Below, piece by piece: positions 31,527 to 44,311 of a DNA stretch of 64,000 bases; positions within the stretch are counted from its first letter, which is position 1, and each line of letters starts with the position of its first letter. A program made the translations under genes and the position numbers. A model generated the notes under the pieces. That model saw nothing but the letters and a program-made list of their open reading frames with translations, had not been told where the DNA came from and did not search any database. Source of the DNA: Anthopleura xanthogrammica (lineage: Eukaryota; Cnidaria; Anthozoa; Actiniaria; Actiniidae); NCBI GenBank assembly GCA_964019055.1, contig OZ025206.1, positions 1,296,001-1,360,000 of the forward strand, written 5' to 3'.

Positions 31527-34274
31527 ACAATAGAATTCTACACAACTTTTAAACTGCCTTTTAGATATAAAAAACGTTTTTCTCGTTGTTTAAAAGAGTT
31601 AAATATATTAGTGTGTTTTCGTTTAAATATGACGAGATATCTTTTCTCACGTTAATTTCATCGCCCACGTTATAGCCTGTCAATAAAACTAATATCAAAT
31701 TCTACAAACGTATTTAACGATATTTTGACTCATAAAAATTCGTGCACCTCATAAAAAGGAAAAATCTCATTAATTAGGCTCCTCTGTCATCTTAAAAAAA
31801 TTAATATTCTTTACTGAATTGGTTTTATTTTGAAATGAAAAATGTTAAAGTGAGCGAAATAACTTCACTATCCAATAGCAATGCAGGATCAAATCTGTCT
31901 TCTGTTTGGTCCAGAGCAATAGCATTGATGAATGAATGAGTAACTTGGCTTGTTCTGGCTTTTGAGTATTTTGAAGTATTCTTAATTAAAAATGAAAAAT
32001 TACTATATAAAATATTTAAATATTTTCTAACCCGAAGGCCAAATTCGTCAATATATTTTTTTGCTGAAAACACCAATTCTATTTAATTATTAACATACAA
32101 ACTCCAAAGTACGAATAGCAAATAGAAAAGAATAAGCTTATTTGCAAACATATATTAAAGACTTCTAAAAGAAAAGCTTGTCTTTTAAGAGGACATCTTG
32201 AATGCTAGAATGAATTATTTAGAGCCACGGAGAGTTTATGAATGAACTGAATGAAGGACTAGTGGATATGATAATTCAATATGAAGGCAGTGTATATAAT
32301 ATAAAAACCTGTCTTCAAATCTATGTCATAGGTAAACACCAATATACAAATACTAAAACGGACTTATTTGAATTGCGACAAGAGATATGTCAATATGAAA
32401 TGCAAGCCAGGTTTGGATTTAACTCTTCGTTCAGTCATATCTCTTGCGAAAAATACATTCATTTGTAAATTTTCTCTTATTCATAATTAAAAAAACCAAA
32501 TCCTATGCCATTAAATTTTGAAAAATTTGGGTGTTTTAGGTAGTTTTTGAACGATTTTTCACAGTAACCTTTGAGTATCTTGAGCTAATTTTTTTTCCAA
32601 ATTCAGCCGCGATGGTTGTTTACTCCAGGTTGTCAAATGAATTTGTGCTGTCGAAGTTCGCTCTTGAAATATTAGTAACTCGATATCTACCAATGAAATT
32701 CTTAATCCTCTGCTTTTTCATAAACGTGCTTAATAAGCTTTCCAATAAGAGATTTCTCGAGTAATCGTGGGAAATGACGAATCGAATCCTCAAATTTCCC
32801 CTCCTTTTTAAGTGGACTCTCGGTGGTACGCTGTACGTCAACATTAATTGTTGACGTCTGTAGCTTGATAACTTGCAGTTAAAACTCCTAAAAAACCGAC
32901 AAAAATAAAGAGATATTGGCCTTATTTTTGTCTTTTACGATTCTGTTGACATTACATGTAAATACTAGCGCCAATAGAGTGTGTCTGTTAGCTCGCCATA
33001 AGCTGAATTGTCAATAAAATATTACTGAGATCTTTTTCTTGTTTTTCATTTAGATGAATCTTCATAAGGAGCATAAACCGTTGCAGTATACAATATAAAT
33101 AGAAATTCCAAACATATAACCTGCTTTTTTTTTTTTAGTCTAATAAATATCGACGTCTAAAAGAAAAACAGTTTAAATCTGTAATGACTATTTTTAGAAG
33201 TCTTAAAAAAATTAGCTGTATTGGCGTTGTCTAAGAAAAATGCAAACGTTAAAAATTGTTTCTTGAAAGTGTGCTTTTAAAAATTATGTCTAAAATAAGA
33301 AGAGAACTAAATACGTACGAAATTTGAACATTTTCCGTCATTCAAAATAGATAATCGCATAGCAACAGCGATAGAAAAAAACGCCTGAAGTCTTTTCACT
33401 CATACGAACTTATTTGTGAATTCTCCATTACCACAAAAGCCTTTAAAATCGCATTTGAGGTTTTGTTCTCACTTTAGACACGAAAAAAAATATTTTTATC
33501 AATATTTTTCGGCTGTTTTTTTTTTTGGTTATATTCCAAGAAAGAATTTAGTTTATTTATAGAATCTAATCAGATATATCGCCGCCACAAACTAATGGAA
33601 TACTAATAACTATAATAAAAACTAGCCAATAGCCAGTGGAGATATCTCATTTTCTTTTATGGACATCAGTCATTTTTGAATCTATTTTGTATATTCTGTG
33701 GTTGACTCAATTTTTTGCATTCATCACAGATATATAGAGCTTGTCTGGCCCTCTAAAATATCACTCAAATGAAGCTAAAAATATTAAAAGTTTCCTTGTT
33801 TTTGCTGATTTTAATTTAAAAAACCTGGCTTCACAAACCTTCAATAGATGATACAATTCTATACAGAGATATTGAGATAAAAAATGCCTCTAAATTCATG
33901 ACTTTGTACAAGAAAAATAAATAAATTAGTGTTTTTACACGATATTTCACAATCTTTTTACATATTGGTGGCCGTGGTTTTTGTGTGACTAAAATAGGTC
34001 TAGATTTTTTACTGTTCGCTCCGTGGTCTGTGGTGTAAGTTCTGCAGCATTTTATGCAAAACCGCATGATCACGGAGGGAAATCTCCTGGAGTTCTTTCT
34101 TTTGGGGGATTTCTTTAGTAATTTTTCTCGTTTTTAAACGAATTTTTCATTTGAATTTTTCATGATTTAAAATTTTGTAAGTCTTGAAAATAATTACAGC
34201 GCCAACCGCTGTTTTATCACCTTTTTCCTTGGTCTTAGAATTAAGGATGAGAGTTTCAATTTCTTATCCAGTGA
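31527..34274. other. Gene-free AT-rich stretch
   Basis: No protein-coding gene, tRNA or clear transposon was recognised in these 2.7 kb. Short open frames (31825-32076 -, 32238-32468 +, 32620-32844 -, 33831-34073 -) have no domain I can name. A small inverted repeat pairs CAAGAGATATG near 32379 with CATATCTCTTG near 32437. Confidence 0.5.
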
Positions 34275-35228
34275 TTATGCCAAGTTCAATCTTACAAGCG
34301 AAGATCTTATGGAATGAATCACTCGACTTCTTAGCAATCTATCTGTCAAAGTAAAGCACATTGGTGTTGTAAAACTCGAACACATCGCAATAACCATGCT
34401 TATATTTTCCAGGTTGGTAGGTGGTGGTGTACTGGGGTGTAAGATATCCCACCATGACACGAGGATTCCGTGAGGTATCCATAAAAGTACATAGAGAGCT
34501 AAGACGCATAAGCTAGCAGTCAGCGCCCTCAAGGGACTTCTTCTGTGCTTTCGTTTAACCATCATTTTGTGTTCTTTCTTCTTTTGCTTCCTAGCAACTT
34601 GTAGACTTGAAAATTGAAAATAAGCCGTGCAAGAAAAGGGGACAAAAAATGCGCAAAAACAGTAAAATATTAAATAGGAAAGTCGGCTTGCGTCCATGGG
34701 AGACCAGCTATGAAGACACAGGTGCCTATCTGGATAAAATTCGTATTTTCCCCAACCAATCACGGGTGGGAGAGAAGAGATCGCGGCATGAAACCAAACG
34801 CTACTCACAACTGGAAAGATCAACCACTTTTTACCCAGTAAGTTCCTATAATGATATGGTCTAGTAATGGCCATCCATCGTACACAGCAAATGATTGCAA
34901 TCCCACAAATAGAAGCAATCATACAGGAGCTAAGAGCGAAGGCTTGGAACTGGCAGGCATGATGACTGAAGTAAGAAAGTGGTGTCGAGAAGACAGTCTT
35001 GGTAATAAACGGAATATTGACGAACAGAAGTAGCATGTGGGTGATGCATAGACTAATGAAAATATAGTAGCACAGGCGATGGAGATTTTTGTTTTTCCAG
35101 ATGATTCGAACGACACAGGCGTTCGTCAGAAGAGAAAATATTGCTATTAACCCCAGAATTGAAGTAAATAAAGCTTTTTCAGTCGATGTTCTTAGAGCAG
35201 TCGTGACATTACTCTCAAATGCGTTCAT
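34275..35228 (-). CDS. Divergent class A (rhodopsin-like) GPCR, intronless
   Basis: This is a 317-residue seven-transmembrane receptor; ligand and coupling are unknown. The hydrophobic segments fit the class A plan. TM1 has the conserved Asn36 (LLTNACVV), and Cys92 and Cys171 are placed for the TM3-ECL2 disulfide. TM4 has Trp145, ECL2 reads VIGWGKYEFYPDRHLC, similar in style to opsin and melatonin-type receptors, and TM6 has LLWIPH. Several key positions are altered: the TM2 Asp is replaced by His64 (CITHMLL), the DRY motif reads Val116-Arg-Trp, and TM7 has FTTPMCF in place of NPxxY. No TM7 lysine for retinal is present, so it is not a functional opsin in the usual sense. It could be an orphan cnidarian receptor with atypical signalling or a decaying one, although the frame is fully open. 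ATG 35228 gives a short Asn-containing N-terminus. Confidence 0.85.
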   Translation of the reverse strand: MNAFESNVTTALRTSTEKALFTSILGLIAIFSLLTNACVVRIIWKNKNLHRLCYYIFISLCITHMLLLFVNIPFITKTVFSTPLSYFSHHACQFQAFALSSCMIASICGIAIICCVRWMAITRPYHYRNLLGKKWLIFPVVSSVWFHAAISSLPPVIGWGKYEFYPDRHLCLHSWSPMDASRLSYLIFYCFCAFFVPFSCTAYFQFSSLQVARKQKKKEHKMMVKRKHRRSPLRALTASLCVLALYVLLWIPHGILVSWWDILHPSTPPPTNLENISMVIAMCSSFTTPMCFTLTDRLLRSRVIHSIRSSLVRLNLA

Positions 35229-38200
35229 TTTCCCTCAACTTCGCTTCGACTTTTATCGAAATATCGGATCAAAGTGAAGCGGAACTCGACGGCAATAAAG
35301 ACTCCTTAGCAGGCCAAAGACAAGCTACGCGAGATCTTGTTTTGTCAGTTGTATTTTGGTTAACTCGATAATGCCGGTGAAGAAGCCAGACGAAGTCAGT
35401 TGTAGCTTAGTTTCTGTTCACATCATTATATGTTTCAGTTCCCTGAAGCCCAAGGGTATGATTTTTAAGTTGACTTTACACGCAGAATGTTGCATATGTG
35501 CTCTCGACTCCTTTCAAATCCGACTTTATAGGTCTTCTTATCAGATAACACAGCCAATTCACTTGCTTAAAACTTGTGCGTGTTCTAGTTCGAAGAGAGA
35601 GAGAAAAGGGGAGTCTTTGGAGTGATTTGGCCACAAAAACAAAGGCGCCGACCAACCACAATGAGAAAAATCTTCAACCAGCCATACGTTCCAATACTTG
35701 AGTCGTGCCACTCTGTCCACCTAAACTTCCCTAATCAACTGACCAAAAATCTTTGATTGCCCGACGTGAGCAAGTCCGACTGATGTAGATGTCGTACGGC
35801 AATGTACTGAACCGCGACTCTGTCCTTTTCCTGGTTTTGTTTAAGACCACCTTATGCTAATAGCAAAGTCAATCATTGGGGAAAACGCTTCCAGCTCCGT
35901 TAACAGGCACAGCAGGCCATTACGTCAATTACCTTAAAAATGCATCAACAACACATCCTTTATCAAATTCACTCAAAAAGCTTCCAATCAACGAAACATT
36001 TGCTGCATGCGGGCCATTGATTTGCTTTTATGAGCGACGGAATTGAAATTCTTAGCTTTTTTAACATAATCCGTGTTGTCTATAATTACCACCATAAAAA
36101 CAAGTAAAATCACTCACTCTTATGCCAAGCGACAAGTCTCCTAACGAACGACATTCATCATTTTTCGAGTCTTTATAGACCTTTATACGCCTTCTTTAAA
36201 AATATTTTTTACAGTCAGGGAAAAAAAACTTGGAGATGAATTCGAAGTTTAATGGCAAAATTTGTGATTACGTTTTGATGATGAATAACGTAAAAAGATC
36301 TGAGTTAGTTTTCCTCGTATTTCAATCTTTATGTAAATTTGGCCATAGTTACTACAAACCGTTGTGAAAATGTCTTTCTGTGAATCAAGATGTTTTGACT
36401 GGCGTTGATGTCGATGATTTTAAACTATTACTATATTGAATCTTCAATTCATAAAAAAACTTTAATGTTTTTCTTCAAAACAAACGTGCAATATTAACTG
36501 TATAACTATTCTCGAACAGTGGTTAGTGCTAATGACAGTGGAAGGTTCCCGCGTTTTACTGAACGAAGACAACACATCGCATATAGAAATAGAAATTTCA
36601 ACCTAATGAGTGTATGGATTGTCTTTTAAATATTTCATCGAGCGCCAGTCTCCAAGTGAACCCAAATTTGACTTCTAGACCACAGGCAAAATTCCCTATG
36701 GCAAAATTAGCACAAAGGCTAGAAACCTGATCGGAAGCTTTTTAAGTCTTTTTTTTTTTCGTTTTTTTTGGGGATTTTTTTTTTTAATTATTGGCTACCT
36801 ATAGCTTCAGTGTCGGTAAGTGTAAGCGCGCTGAGCAACGTATCAGCTGTCGTTCGCCAAATGCACCTCTCTTAATCACATTCAAGTTTCTATTTTAACC
36901 TTCCAACAAATTAGAATTTCAAATCGATAAATTAGACGTCCAAAGGTGGTAAATTCCCAGCTATCGATCTTAGAGATAAAATTGATAATATTGGTTGGGT
37001 TTGAAGATCAAAGTCTAGGTCAGTGGTCACTTCAAAGATTAAAAGAATATCCCACGAGTTTTATTATTATTTTAGCTCCAATTTAGACACGGAAAAGGGA
37101 TGAACTTGCATCAATTTTTAAACTAAACTTAGGTTAAATTAGTCGATATATGGCAGACGAGTTTCACGCAGAATTGAATTCACTTGTTAACAATGTGCCA
37201 ACTGATTATTGAAATTGGTGTTTGGTCCATTCAAAAGAGAATAATACCAGGAATTACGCCAGATCGATCCAGGAACTGAACTTAATTCAAGATTGATGTA
37301 CGCTATATGGTTAATACCTATGAATTTACATTGAGGGGATTTCTCGGTATATGAAAACAAGGGGACTTCATGCAAGTTACGTTTTGACAATGTTTACAGT
37401 TTGCATGTCATTCTCTTGAGTGTTATTTCTTTCTTTGCCAGCAAAACTCGAAAAAGCCTTTTAAGATAGATATAACTTAAGAACTTTCAAAGCTTTTATT
37501 TTGAGATGTTTGAAATTGGAAACCTGAAATTAAAAAAAAAATAAATAAAAAAGAGGATTTTCTGATTCGAACTGAAAGCAGAGAACGCGTACCACTTTCA
37601 AACGCATAGGCAAATCCCCTTCACAAAAAAACTTATTTTTGATTGCGTTTTAGTAAACCTTTTGAGCACGTACAAGGATTAAGGCTTTTCCGCCTAAAGG
37701 AGGTTTTTGCATTTCATTTTTTCTAATACGGATATGCTAGTGAATCGATTGAATATTCCAAGAACTCATATGCACATGGCCTTTAAACCCGCTCATGTAC
37801 AAACAAAGACAACATTTATGGGCAATAATTTTCGATTTGAACAAAATTCGAATGCTTGAGGAGTAATTATGTGGACCGGAACAGGTGATTAAAAATCGGT
37901 GAAAATAGCGCAAGAAAATTTACGAATTAGTGTCACGAAATGATTAACAACCCTACAATCTAGTTTAATTTCGAGGCACGTTCCTTGTTTCCTTAGCATC
38001 AAGACACACATTTTGAACTTCAAGCTCTAAGTGTATTTTAACATAACATGAATTTAGTTTCTTGGAGAGGAGTAGTACTTTAAATACGACATATTAGTGA
38101 TTGATGATGATGAACCGGATTCCATTCAGTAAAGACTATTGTTGTAGAGGAGACGTTGTAGACGCCAGTTATTATGATAGCACTAGCCGGTAAAATTATG

Positions 38201-38976
38201 AATCTGTACTGAATAACACATTGGAGATCTTCAGTAGTGTTACTAGGATAACAAATGGTCGTTGCTTGGAAAGAACGTTCATTCAAACATTAGGAAAAAT
38301 AATTTAAAGTATAAAAAGGGTAGAAAAACAGCAGAAAAAATAGCTACCGACAGAAAAATTAATGAACACTAAAAAATGAATAGAAGAATGAAAGAAAGAA
38401 AAACAAATCGGAAAGTTAATGTGTGATATTCTCGCAACCAGATTCGACGCACAGTCGAAGCCTGTGTCAATGCATGCTCCCTAATGCATCGCCTCTTCTC
38501 GTGTAGTTTGACTGATCCCTGAACCCAAGATCATGTAGTATGGACCCATAGCCTCATTCATTGGTTCCGTTTACTTCAAGGACTTTCCTGCGCATTAATT
38601 CTTCGAACCCTTCCTTCACAACAAACAACTTCTATTTATCCCTTTGATGTCCGTGGCCCATGGCGACCACTGGCGACGGGCATTTAAGGAGATTGAGCAA
38701 TTAGTCCATGCATGAGCGAACGATAGTCAATGTTCAATAAAACTAGTACATATGATAGGTGAAATATACATTATTATATAAATGTTTTTTCTAGAGCCTG
38801 TCTCTATCTGTCTCGCTTTTGAACTGCAAAACTTTGGCTTATCATATGAGTACAATGAGTGCCTAGCGGAAGCCGCTCTATACGAGAATAGTGTGCGCGC
38901 CTCTGGACGGAGCTGTTAAAAAATGAAGGCGGGTTTTCAGTTCAGCTTTATTCGTTGTCGACATCCCTTATCGATA
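35229..38976. other. Gene-free stretch, 3.7 kb
   Basis: No coding region was recognised. Poly-T and poly-A runs (around 36747-36785 and 37530) and short open frames are present, but no splice-linked conserved frame. Part of it may be promoter or 5' UTR of the GPCR. Confidence 0.5.
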
Positions 38977-39150
38977 CCCTGAAACAACCTCTGGGCTGAT
39001 CTAAGTCAGAGCACGGCTAACTCACAGGTCGAACCCTGAAACAACCTCAGGGCTGATCTAAGTCAGGGCCGCATGGCTAACTCACAGATCGAACCCTGAA
39101 ACAACCTCTGGGCTGATCTACGTCAGGCACGGCAAACTCACAGATCAAAC
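38977..39150. repeat. 57-60-bp satellite family, array 1 (three copies)
   Basis: Units start CCCTGAAACAACCTCTGGGC and continue to TAACTCACAG; starts are at 38977, 39034 and 39094. The same family in reverse orientation makes up the array in a GATAD1 intron at 55361-55668. The sequence TTTTCAGTT...TTTATT upstream of this array resembles the flank of the other array. Confidence 0.9.
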
Positions 39151-40120
39151 CAAACAGCTAACTTCTTGACAAAACCCTCGAATCAAAAGAGAGACCTAAC
39201 CTCGAACTCTACCGTTTGTGATGCCGACCCAAGACCCCAGAGGTGAGAGGCGAGTTCGCTACTACTATATATGCCTCCCTTGATTCGACACCTATAGTTA
39301 CAGCTTTTATATATTGTCGTTAATGGAACGCTAAGCGACAGGTAAGTGAATGATAGTTGGAGCACTTATATTTAAGTTGCGATTTTGCCGGTTATGGCTG
39401 CCCACGGAAGGTTTTGGTAACGCAGATCGACATGCGAAAAGACCGGCAAACCATAACCTTTCCCGGAACTTCAAAACATTGATCCAAACAATGTTACTGG
39501 ATCATAAACGGCGAAATCCGTAGGCTGATCATGAATTGATGTTGTGACAGCGAGAGTTCTAGAATAATATGTTGCATAACCTTGGCTCAAAACATCGAAA
39601 ATATAATAATGAAAACCCCTAAAGAGCACAGTAAAAATTTTAGGAATTGTGATATTGGCAAACGATCTTGAGTGGAAAATGTTTACTTATCTTCAACTTG
39701 TTCTCAAGAAAAATATCAAAAACTTCCGGTAAATTTAATATTAAACCTTCCATATTTCATAGCCCTATCAGGCAAATAGGACATATTGAATCAAGTGAAT
39801 TTTTGAAAAAGATTTCATATTAAAAGAAATTTTTCGAATGGAAATTAATAAATATAAGTTAAATTTTATCAGGATATGGAGGGATTCGAACCAACGCTTA
39901 CTATGAAAGACCTTCCCTTTCATTAATCACCAAAATACCAAAAATTTGCCATGTACGGATTACGCAGGATAATGTTCTAAGCCGCGCGCCCGCAGGTATG
40001 AGGAGAGAGACTAGCCGGCACCCAGACAATATCTACAGCTAATACTTTGCACCTTTCTGCCGAAGCACCTCGAATTGAAGAGAAAATTGTCTCTCCTAGC
40101 CTTGCCATATGATAAATATC
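39151..40120. other. Gene-free stretch with a tRNA-like T-arm motif
   Basis: Nothing coding was recognised. A GGTTCGAATCC box on the minus strand (39883-39893) resembles a tRNA T-arm, but no matching acceptor stem or D-arm completes a tRNA. Confidence 0.4.
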
Positions 40121-40279
40121 TTATTAACCTCGTTTGCTCGGTCCGTACGCGTACCGTAAGTTATGGATCATCGTTTTCCCCGCTTTTTTATGGCCCGCGC
40201 GCTGCGCGCTTGGGCCATAAGGCAGTGGAAAAACTCGGTCCATAACCTACGGTACGGACCGAGCAAACGAGGTTAATAA
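40121..40279. repeat. 159-bp hairpin element
   Basis: TTATTAACCTCGTTTGCTCG at the left end is mirrored by CGAGCAAACGAGGTTAATAA at the right end, and CGGTCCGTAC/GTACGGACCG continues the stem. The GC-rich loop region contains GCGCGCTGCGCGC. It lies 150 bases upstream of the Gypsy remnant. Confidence 0.85.
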
Positions 40280-40429
40280 GAGCTATGTATCTGATGTCTT
40301 GGTTTCGGGACTTTTACTGTGGTTACTGAAACACCTCTTGTCTAATGTGAACCAAGCAAGCTGTGTATACATGTGTATAATTACTTTTCTTATATCTTTA
40401 ATATTAAGGATCTTATCCTTTAATTTTAG

Positions 40430-43168
40430 GCTAGTTACCGGGATAGCCTGGGGCACATTCCCCTAGTAGACACTTGTCTTCAGTTGCACACCTACACCGG
40501 TGAAACTGTTAAACTCCTGGGAAAGTGCCTTGTAACAGTGACCTATCAAGGGCAGGAGAAAAGGCTCCCCTTGTATGTTGTAAAGAGAGGTGGCCCTGCA
40601 CTCCTGGGTAGGGAATGGCTAAGGGAGATAACCTTGGACTGGCGGTTGCTGAAGATGGAGGTCCGTCCGAGAGACCTGGACAGCGTGCTAGAGCGCCATA
40701 AGGCTGTGTTCTCAGATGACTTGGGTTGTCTGAAGAACATAAAAGCCAAGTTCACCCTGAAGGAGGGAGCGCAGCCCAGGTTCTGGAAGCCAAGACCTGT
40801 AGCCTTAGCGTGGAAAGCAACGGTTGATAAAGAGCTCGAGCGATTAGAGTCCCTGGGGATCCTAAAGAAGGTCACACACAGCGAGTGGGCCGCCCCAATA
40901 GTCACCCCTATCAAGAAAGATGGTAGTGTTCGGGTCTGTGGGGACTTTAAGGTTACGGTTAACCCTGACCTTGAGATTGATGTGTACCCATTACCCCGTA
41001 TCGAGGCTATCTATGGGAGCTTGAACGGTGGTAAGATCTTCTCGGTTATTGATTCGAAGCAAGCGTACTTACAGATGGAAGTGGATGAGGACAGCAAGCC
41101 TTACGTGACGATTAATACCCACCGAGGTCTCTACCAATATCAGAGGCTGCCCTACGGTATTGTTCAGCACCAGCCCTGTGGCAACGAGTCATGGACCAGG
41201 TCTTGCAAGGGCTCAACGGGGTGCAATGCTACATAGATGACATCATCGTGACGGGCAGAACCGAGGAAGAGCATTTAGAGACCATGGACCAAGTCCTCAC
41301 CAGGCTGGAGGAGAATGGGCTCAAGGCGAATAAGCACAAGTGCACCTTCCTCACCGACTCCGTGGAGTACTGTGGCCACATCATCACGGCGGATGGCCTC
41401 CGACAATCACTGAAGAAGGTGAAGGCTATCGTTGATATGCCGGTGCCACAAGATGTCTCCCAGCTACGTTCATTTCTTGGAATGGTGCAGTACTATGCTC
41501 GCTTCTTACCAGACCTGTCAACTCACCTTAATCCCCTGCACCGCCACCAAAAGAGGAAAAGAGTTTCCAAAATGTCAAGAAGATGTTGGCCGACGATCAC
41601 GTTCTGACCCATTTTGACCCGGAGCTGCCAGTGGTTGTAGCTACCGATAGCTCATCATATGGGTTAGGAGCAGTGATATCGCATCAGCTACCGGACGGAA
41701 GCGAGAGGCCGATAGCCTATGCTTCGAGGTCCTTATCTTCAGCGGAAAAGAAGTACTCCCAAATTGAAAAGGAGGCACTTGGCATCATTTGGGGCGTTAA
41801 AAAGTTTCAGTCCTATCTAGAGGGTAGACACTTCAAGCTGATCACCGATCACCAACCATTGAAGTTCCTGATGGATCCAAAGAGAGCCGTCCCAGTGACG
41901 AGCGCAGCCCGAATTCAACGATGGTGTTTGTTCTTAGGAGCATTCTCGTATGAAATCGTGTTTCGAGGGACAAAGGAACATGCGAACTGTGACGGGTTGT
42001 CCCGACTACCCCTCCCAGTCACCCCAAGGGATCGAGAGGATAGTGTCAGCTGTTCTACACTACTGTGATAAACACCCTATATAAACACGGAGCTATGCGT
42101 GGTGGCCACAGATGGATAAGGACATAGAGAGGACGGTGTAGGAGTGCGAGGGATGTCAACGAGTCGCCAACAATCCCTCAACAACACCACTGCATCGTTG
42201 GGAGTATCCATCCTCACCGTGGCAACGTCTACATATAGACTTTGCTGGTCCCTTCCAAGGTCGAATGTTGTTCGTTGTGGTGGACGCGAGCACGAAATGG
42301 CCGGAGATATTCTTGATGAAGAATACCACCGCCGAAGAAACAGTGTCAACCTTGCGCACGCTGCTAGCCCGTATGGGTCTGCCAGAGCAGATCGTGTCTG
42401 ACAATGGGCCCCAGTTCACTTCTGAAGTGTTTAAACGTTTTGCGCAGTCAAACGGCATTCGTCATATCATGGGGGCACCATACCATCCTGCAACCAACGG
42501 ACTAGCGAAGCGCCTAGTTCAAAGTTTCAAACACGCAGTTAAGGCCGATCAATCCGATCGAAACCTACAGCACAAGCTTGATCGATTCCTCATGGCTTAC
42601 CGTGTCGCGCCTCATGCGACTACAGAACAGAGTCCCGCTCACCTACTGATGGGTAGGAACCTAAAGACAAGGCTCGACCTGCTTAAGCCTGACGTGAAGA
42701 GACGAGTCGACAAGAAGCTCTTCACAAATGAAACCAAGTCTATGAAAGTGTTCAACGTCGGGGACAAGGTCTGGGCCAGAAAACTTCACTGGTGGAGTCA
42801 AGTGGGTACCGGGGAAAGTCATAAAACAGCTGGGTCCGGTGCTATACCATGTTAGTGCTAAGGGCATGGTCTGGAAGCGTCATGCTGATCAGTTGCGGAC
42901 TAGAGTGGCTACGGAAAGAGATGTTGGTGAAGCCGAGCCTGTATCCTGCATCCTACCACCACCAGATTCAACGGTTGCCGTTCCAGCCACCAACGTAACT
43001 ACGGGTGAGCTAGAACAAGCACAGGTAGAGGTTGCTCCTCAAGAGCAAGACGCCCCGGCAACTGCGGAAGCACCCATCGTGCTGGAGGAGACACCGCCAG
43101 CGGTCAAGACTACCCGATCTGGGAGGACTGTGCGAACACCTTCTAGATTCAAAGACTTTGAACTCTGA
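40430..43168 (+). pseudogene. Broken Ty3/Gypsy pol (protease end, RT, RNase H, integrase)
   Basis: This is a remnant of an LTR retrotransposon polyprotein spread over at least four frames. 40430-40680 encodes the end of the aspartic protease (LHTYTGETVKLLGKCLV, ALLGREWL). Reverse transcriptase follows with FSVIDSKQAYLQ, but the frame breaks near 41160; it resumes with the CYIDDIIVTG active site. A second shift near 41590 leads into RNase H (VVVATDSSSYGLGAV, TDHQPLKF). After a stop in the integrase zinc-binding region (TAG near 42137), the integrase core carries HIDFAGP and SDNGPQFTS, but the third catalytic position is Lys in NGLAKRLVQ where Glu is expected. Gag and the catalytic half of the protease are missing, and no 5' LTR was found. 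The copy is 5'-truncated and inactive. The sequence from about 40430 is as GC-rich as coding DNA, unlike its neighbours. Confidence 0.9.
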
Positions 43169-44311
43169 ACATGTTAGGCTGAACTGCGTAGAGATGATTT
43201 GTTGAGTTTTTCAAGATTGGTAAGGGGGGGAATTGTACGAGATTACTTCCGGGCCCCGTATCCCGTCATTTCCCGTATTATTATGCATGTATATGATTAG
43301 CATATTTGCACGTGGAATTAAATAGTTTAGAACGACCGCCATCTTATAAGCTTTTTTGATATGGCTTTTTTGTGATCTAAAAGGATTCTAGCATGGCTTG
43401 AGAGGAAAAGAGGCTAGCCTAGAAAGCAGGTAAGAGGAATTTTATTTAAAATCTACTCGAATGATGCGATACTGATTTGATACTTCAACTCGAAAATTTC
43501 TCCAAGGTATACCAATAGAAACGGCCATAACTTTCAAAAAAATGAAAACGTACACAGGTTATTGCTGATTTGTATCAATAAATGATAGAACTCTTCGACC
43601 ATATAGGAAAAAGGTTGTAGACAGGTCCCACTTTTTCAAATCAAGCTTTTATATTTTGCTCATTTTCAGCCCTCGCTGACAGCGTGTGGAGTAGGGCTAA
43701 CAATATCCTAGTTTTCTTGCTAACGGCTACTCCGATTGGATGAAGCTTTTTATTTCATGAAACTACAATAGTGTGCCTACAGATCATTGTAAAAAAAGAT
43801 TCTGAAATCTACGGAATGATTTGTGTACAGCGCTGTGAATAAGTGCTAAATTTTCGGTCGTCAAGGGCTCATCACAGGCCCCAGGCCGTCAACAATTTTA
43901 ACGGCTCCTAGCGTAGCCAAAAAAGATTTTTGAACAAAACCAAATTGGTTTCAGTGATCACCCCAATAAAGTCTTTCAATAGCCAGAGTTTGAGAAAAAA
44001 ATATTTTAAAAATTAAGTTGAGTGGGCGGTTTTTACTGAGACAGCCTCTTAATTATCTGTCACACGTTTCCAGAGAAAGCTAGTTATGTTACATTACTTA
44101 TGTACAAGCGAGTTCTCAAACAACAACAGTAATTTAATATGTCCTTTGAAATTTTGGCGGAATTTGTGCTGGCGATCAACATGGCCGAAACATAACATTT
44201 CCATCTGCTGAGGCTGAAACTCAAAAAGAAATTTAAGGCTTTGAAGATTTAGGGTCATTTCCCCCAGTCATTGGGACAATAAATGCTTAACTGCAACTCG
44301 ATACACACACC
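43169..44311. other. Gypsy 3' side (purine tract, possible LTR) and gene-free sequence
   Basis: A purine run, GGTAAGGGGGGGGAA (about 43219-43233), is in the right place for a polypurine tract, and TGTACGAGATTACTTCC just after it could begin a 3' LTR. With no 5' copy to compare, the LTR cannot be confirmed and its end is unknown. The rest shows no gene. Confidence 0.35.

Noticed and set aside
30582..31552. Overlapping open frames rich in Trp-Leu-Val-Gly or Asn-Gln-Pro-Thr
   Set aside because: They are translations of (TTGG)n in different frames, with no start context or flanking coding signal.
34275..35228. Considered an opsin because of the ECL2 sequence
   Set aside because: There is no lysine in TM7 to bind retinal, and the TM7 and TM3 motifs are altered, so only 'class A GPCR' is claimed.
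39883..39893. GGTTCGAATCC on the minus strand, like a tRNA T-arm
   Set aside because: No acceptor stem pairs with the CTCCATATCC that follows, and no convincing D-arm is present; at best a decayed tRNA-like fragment.
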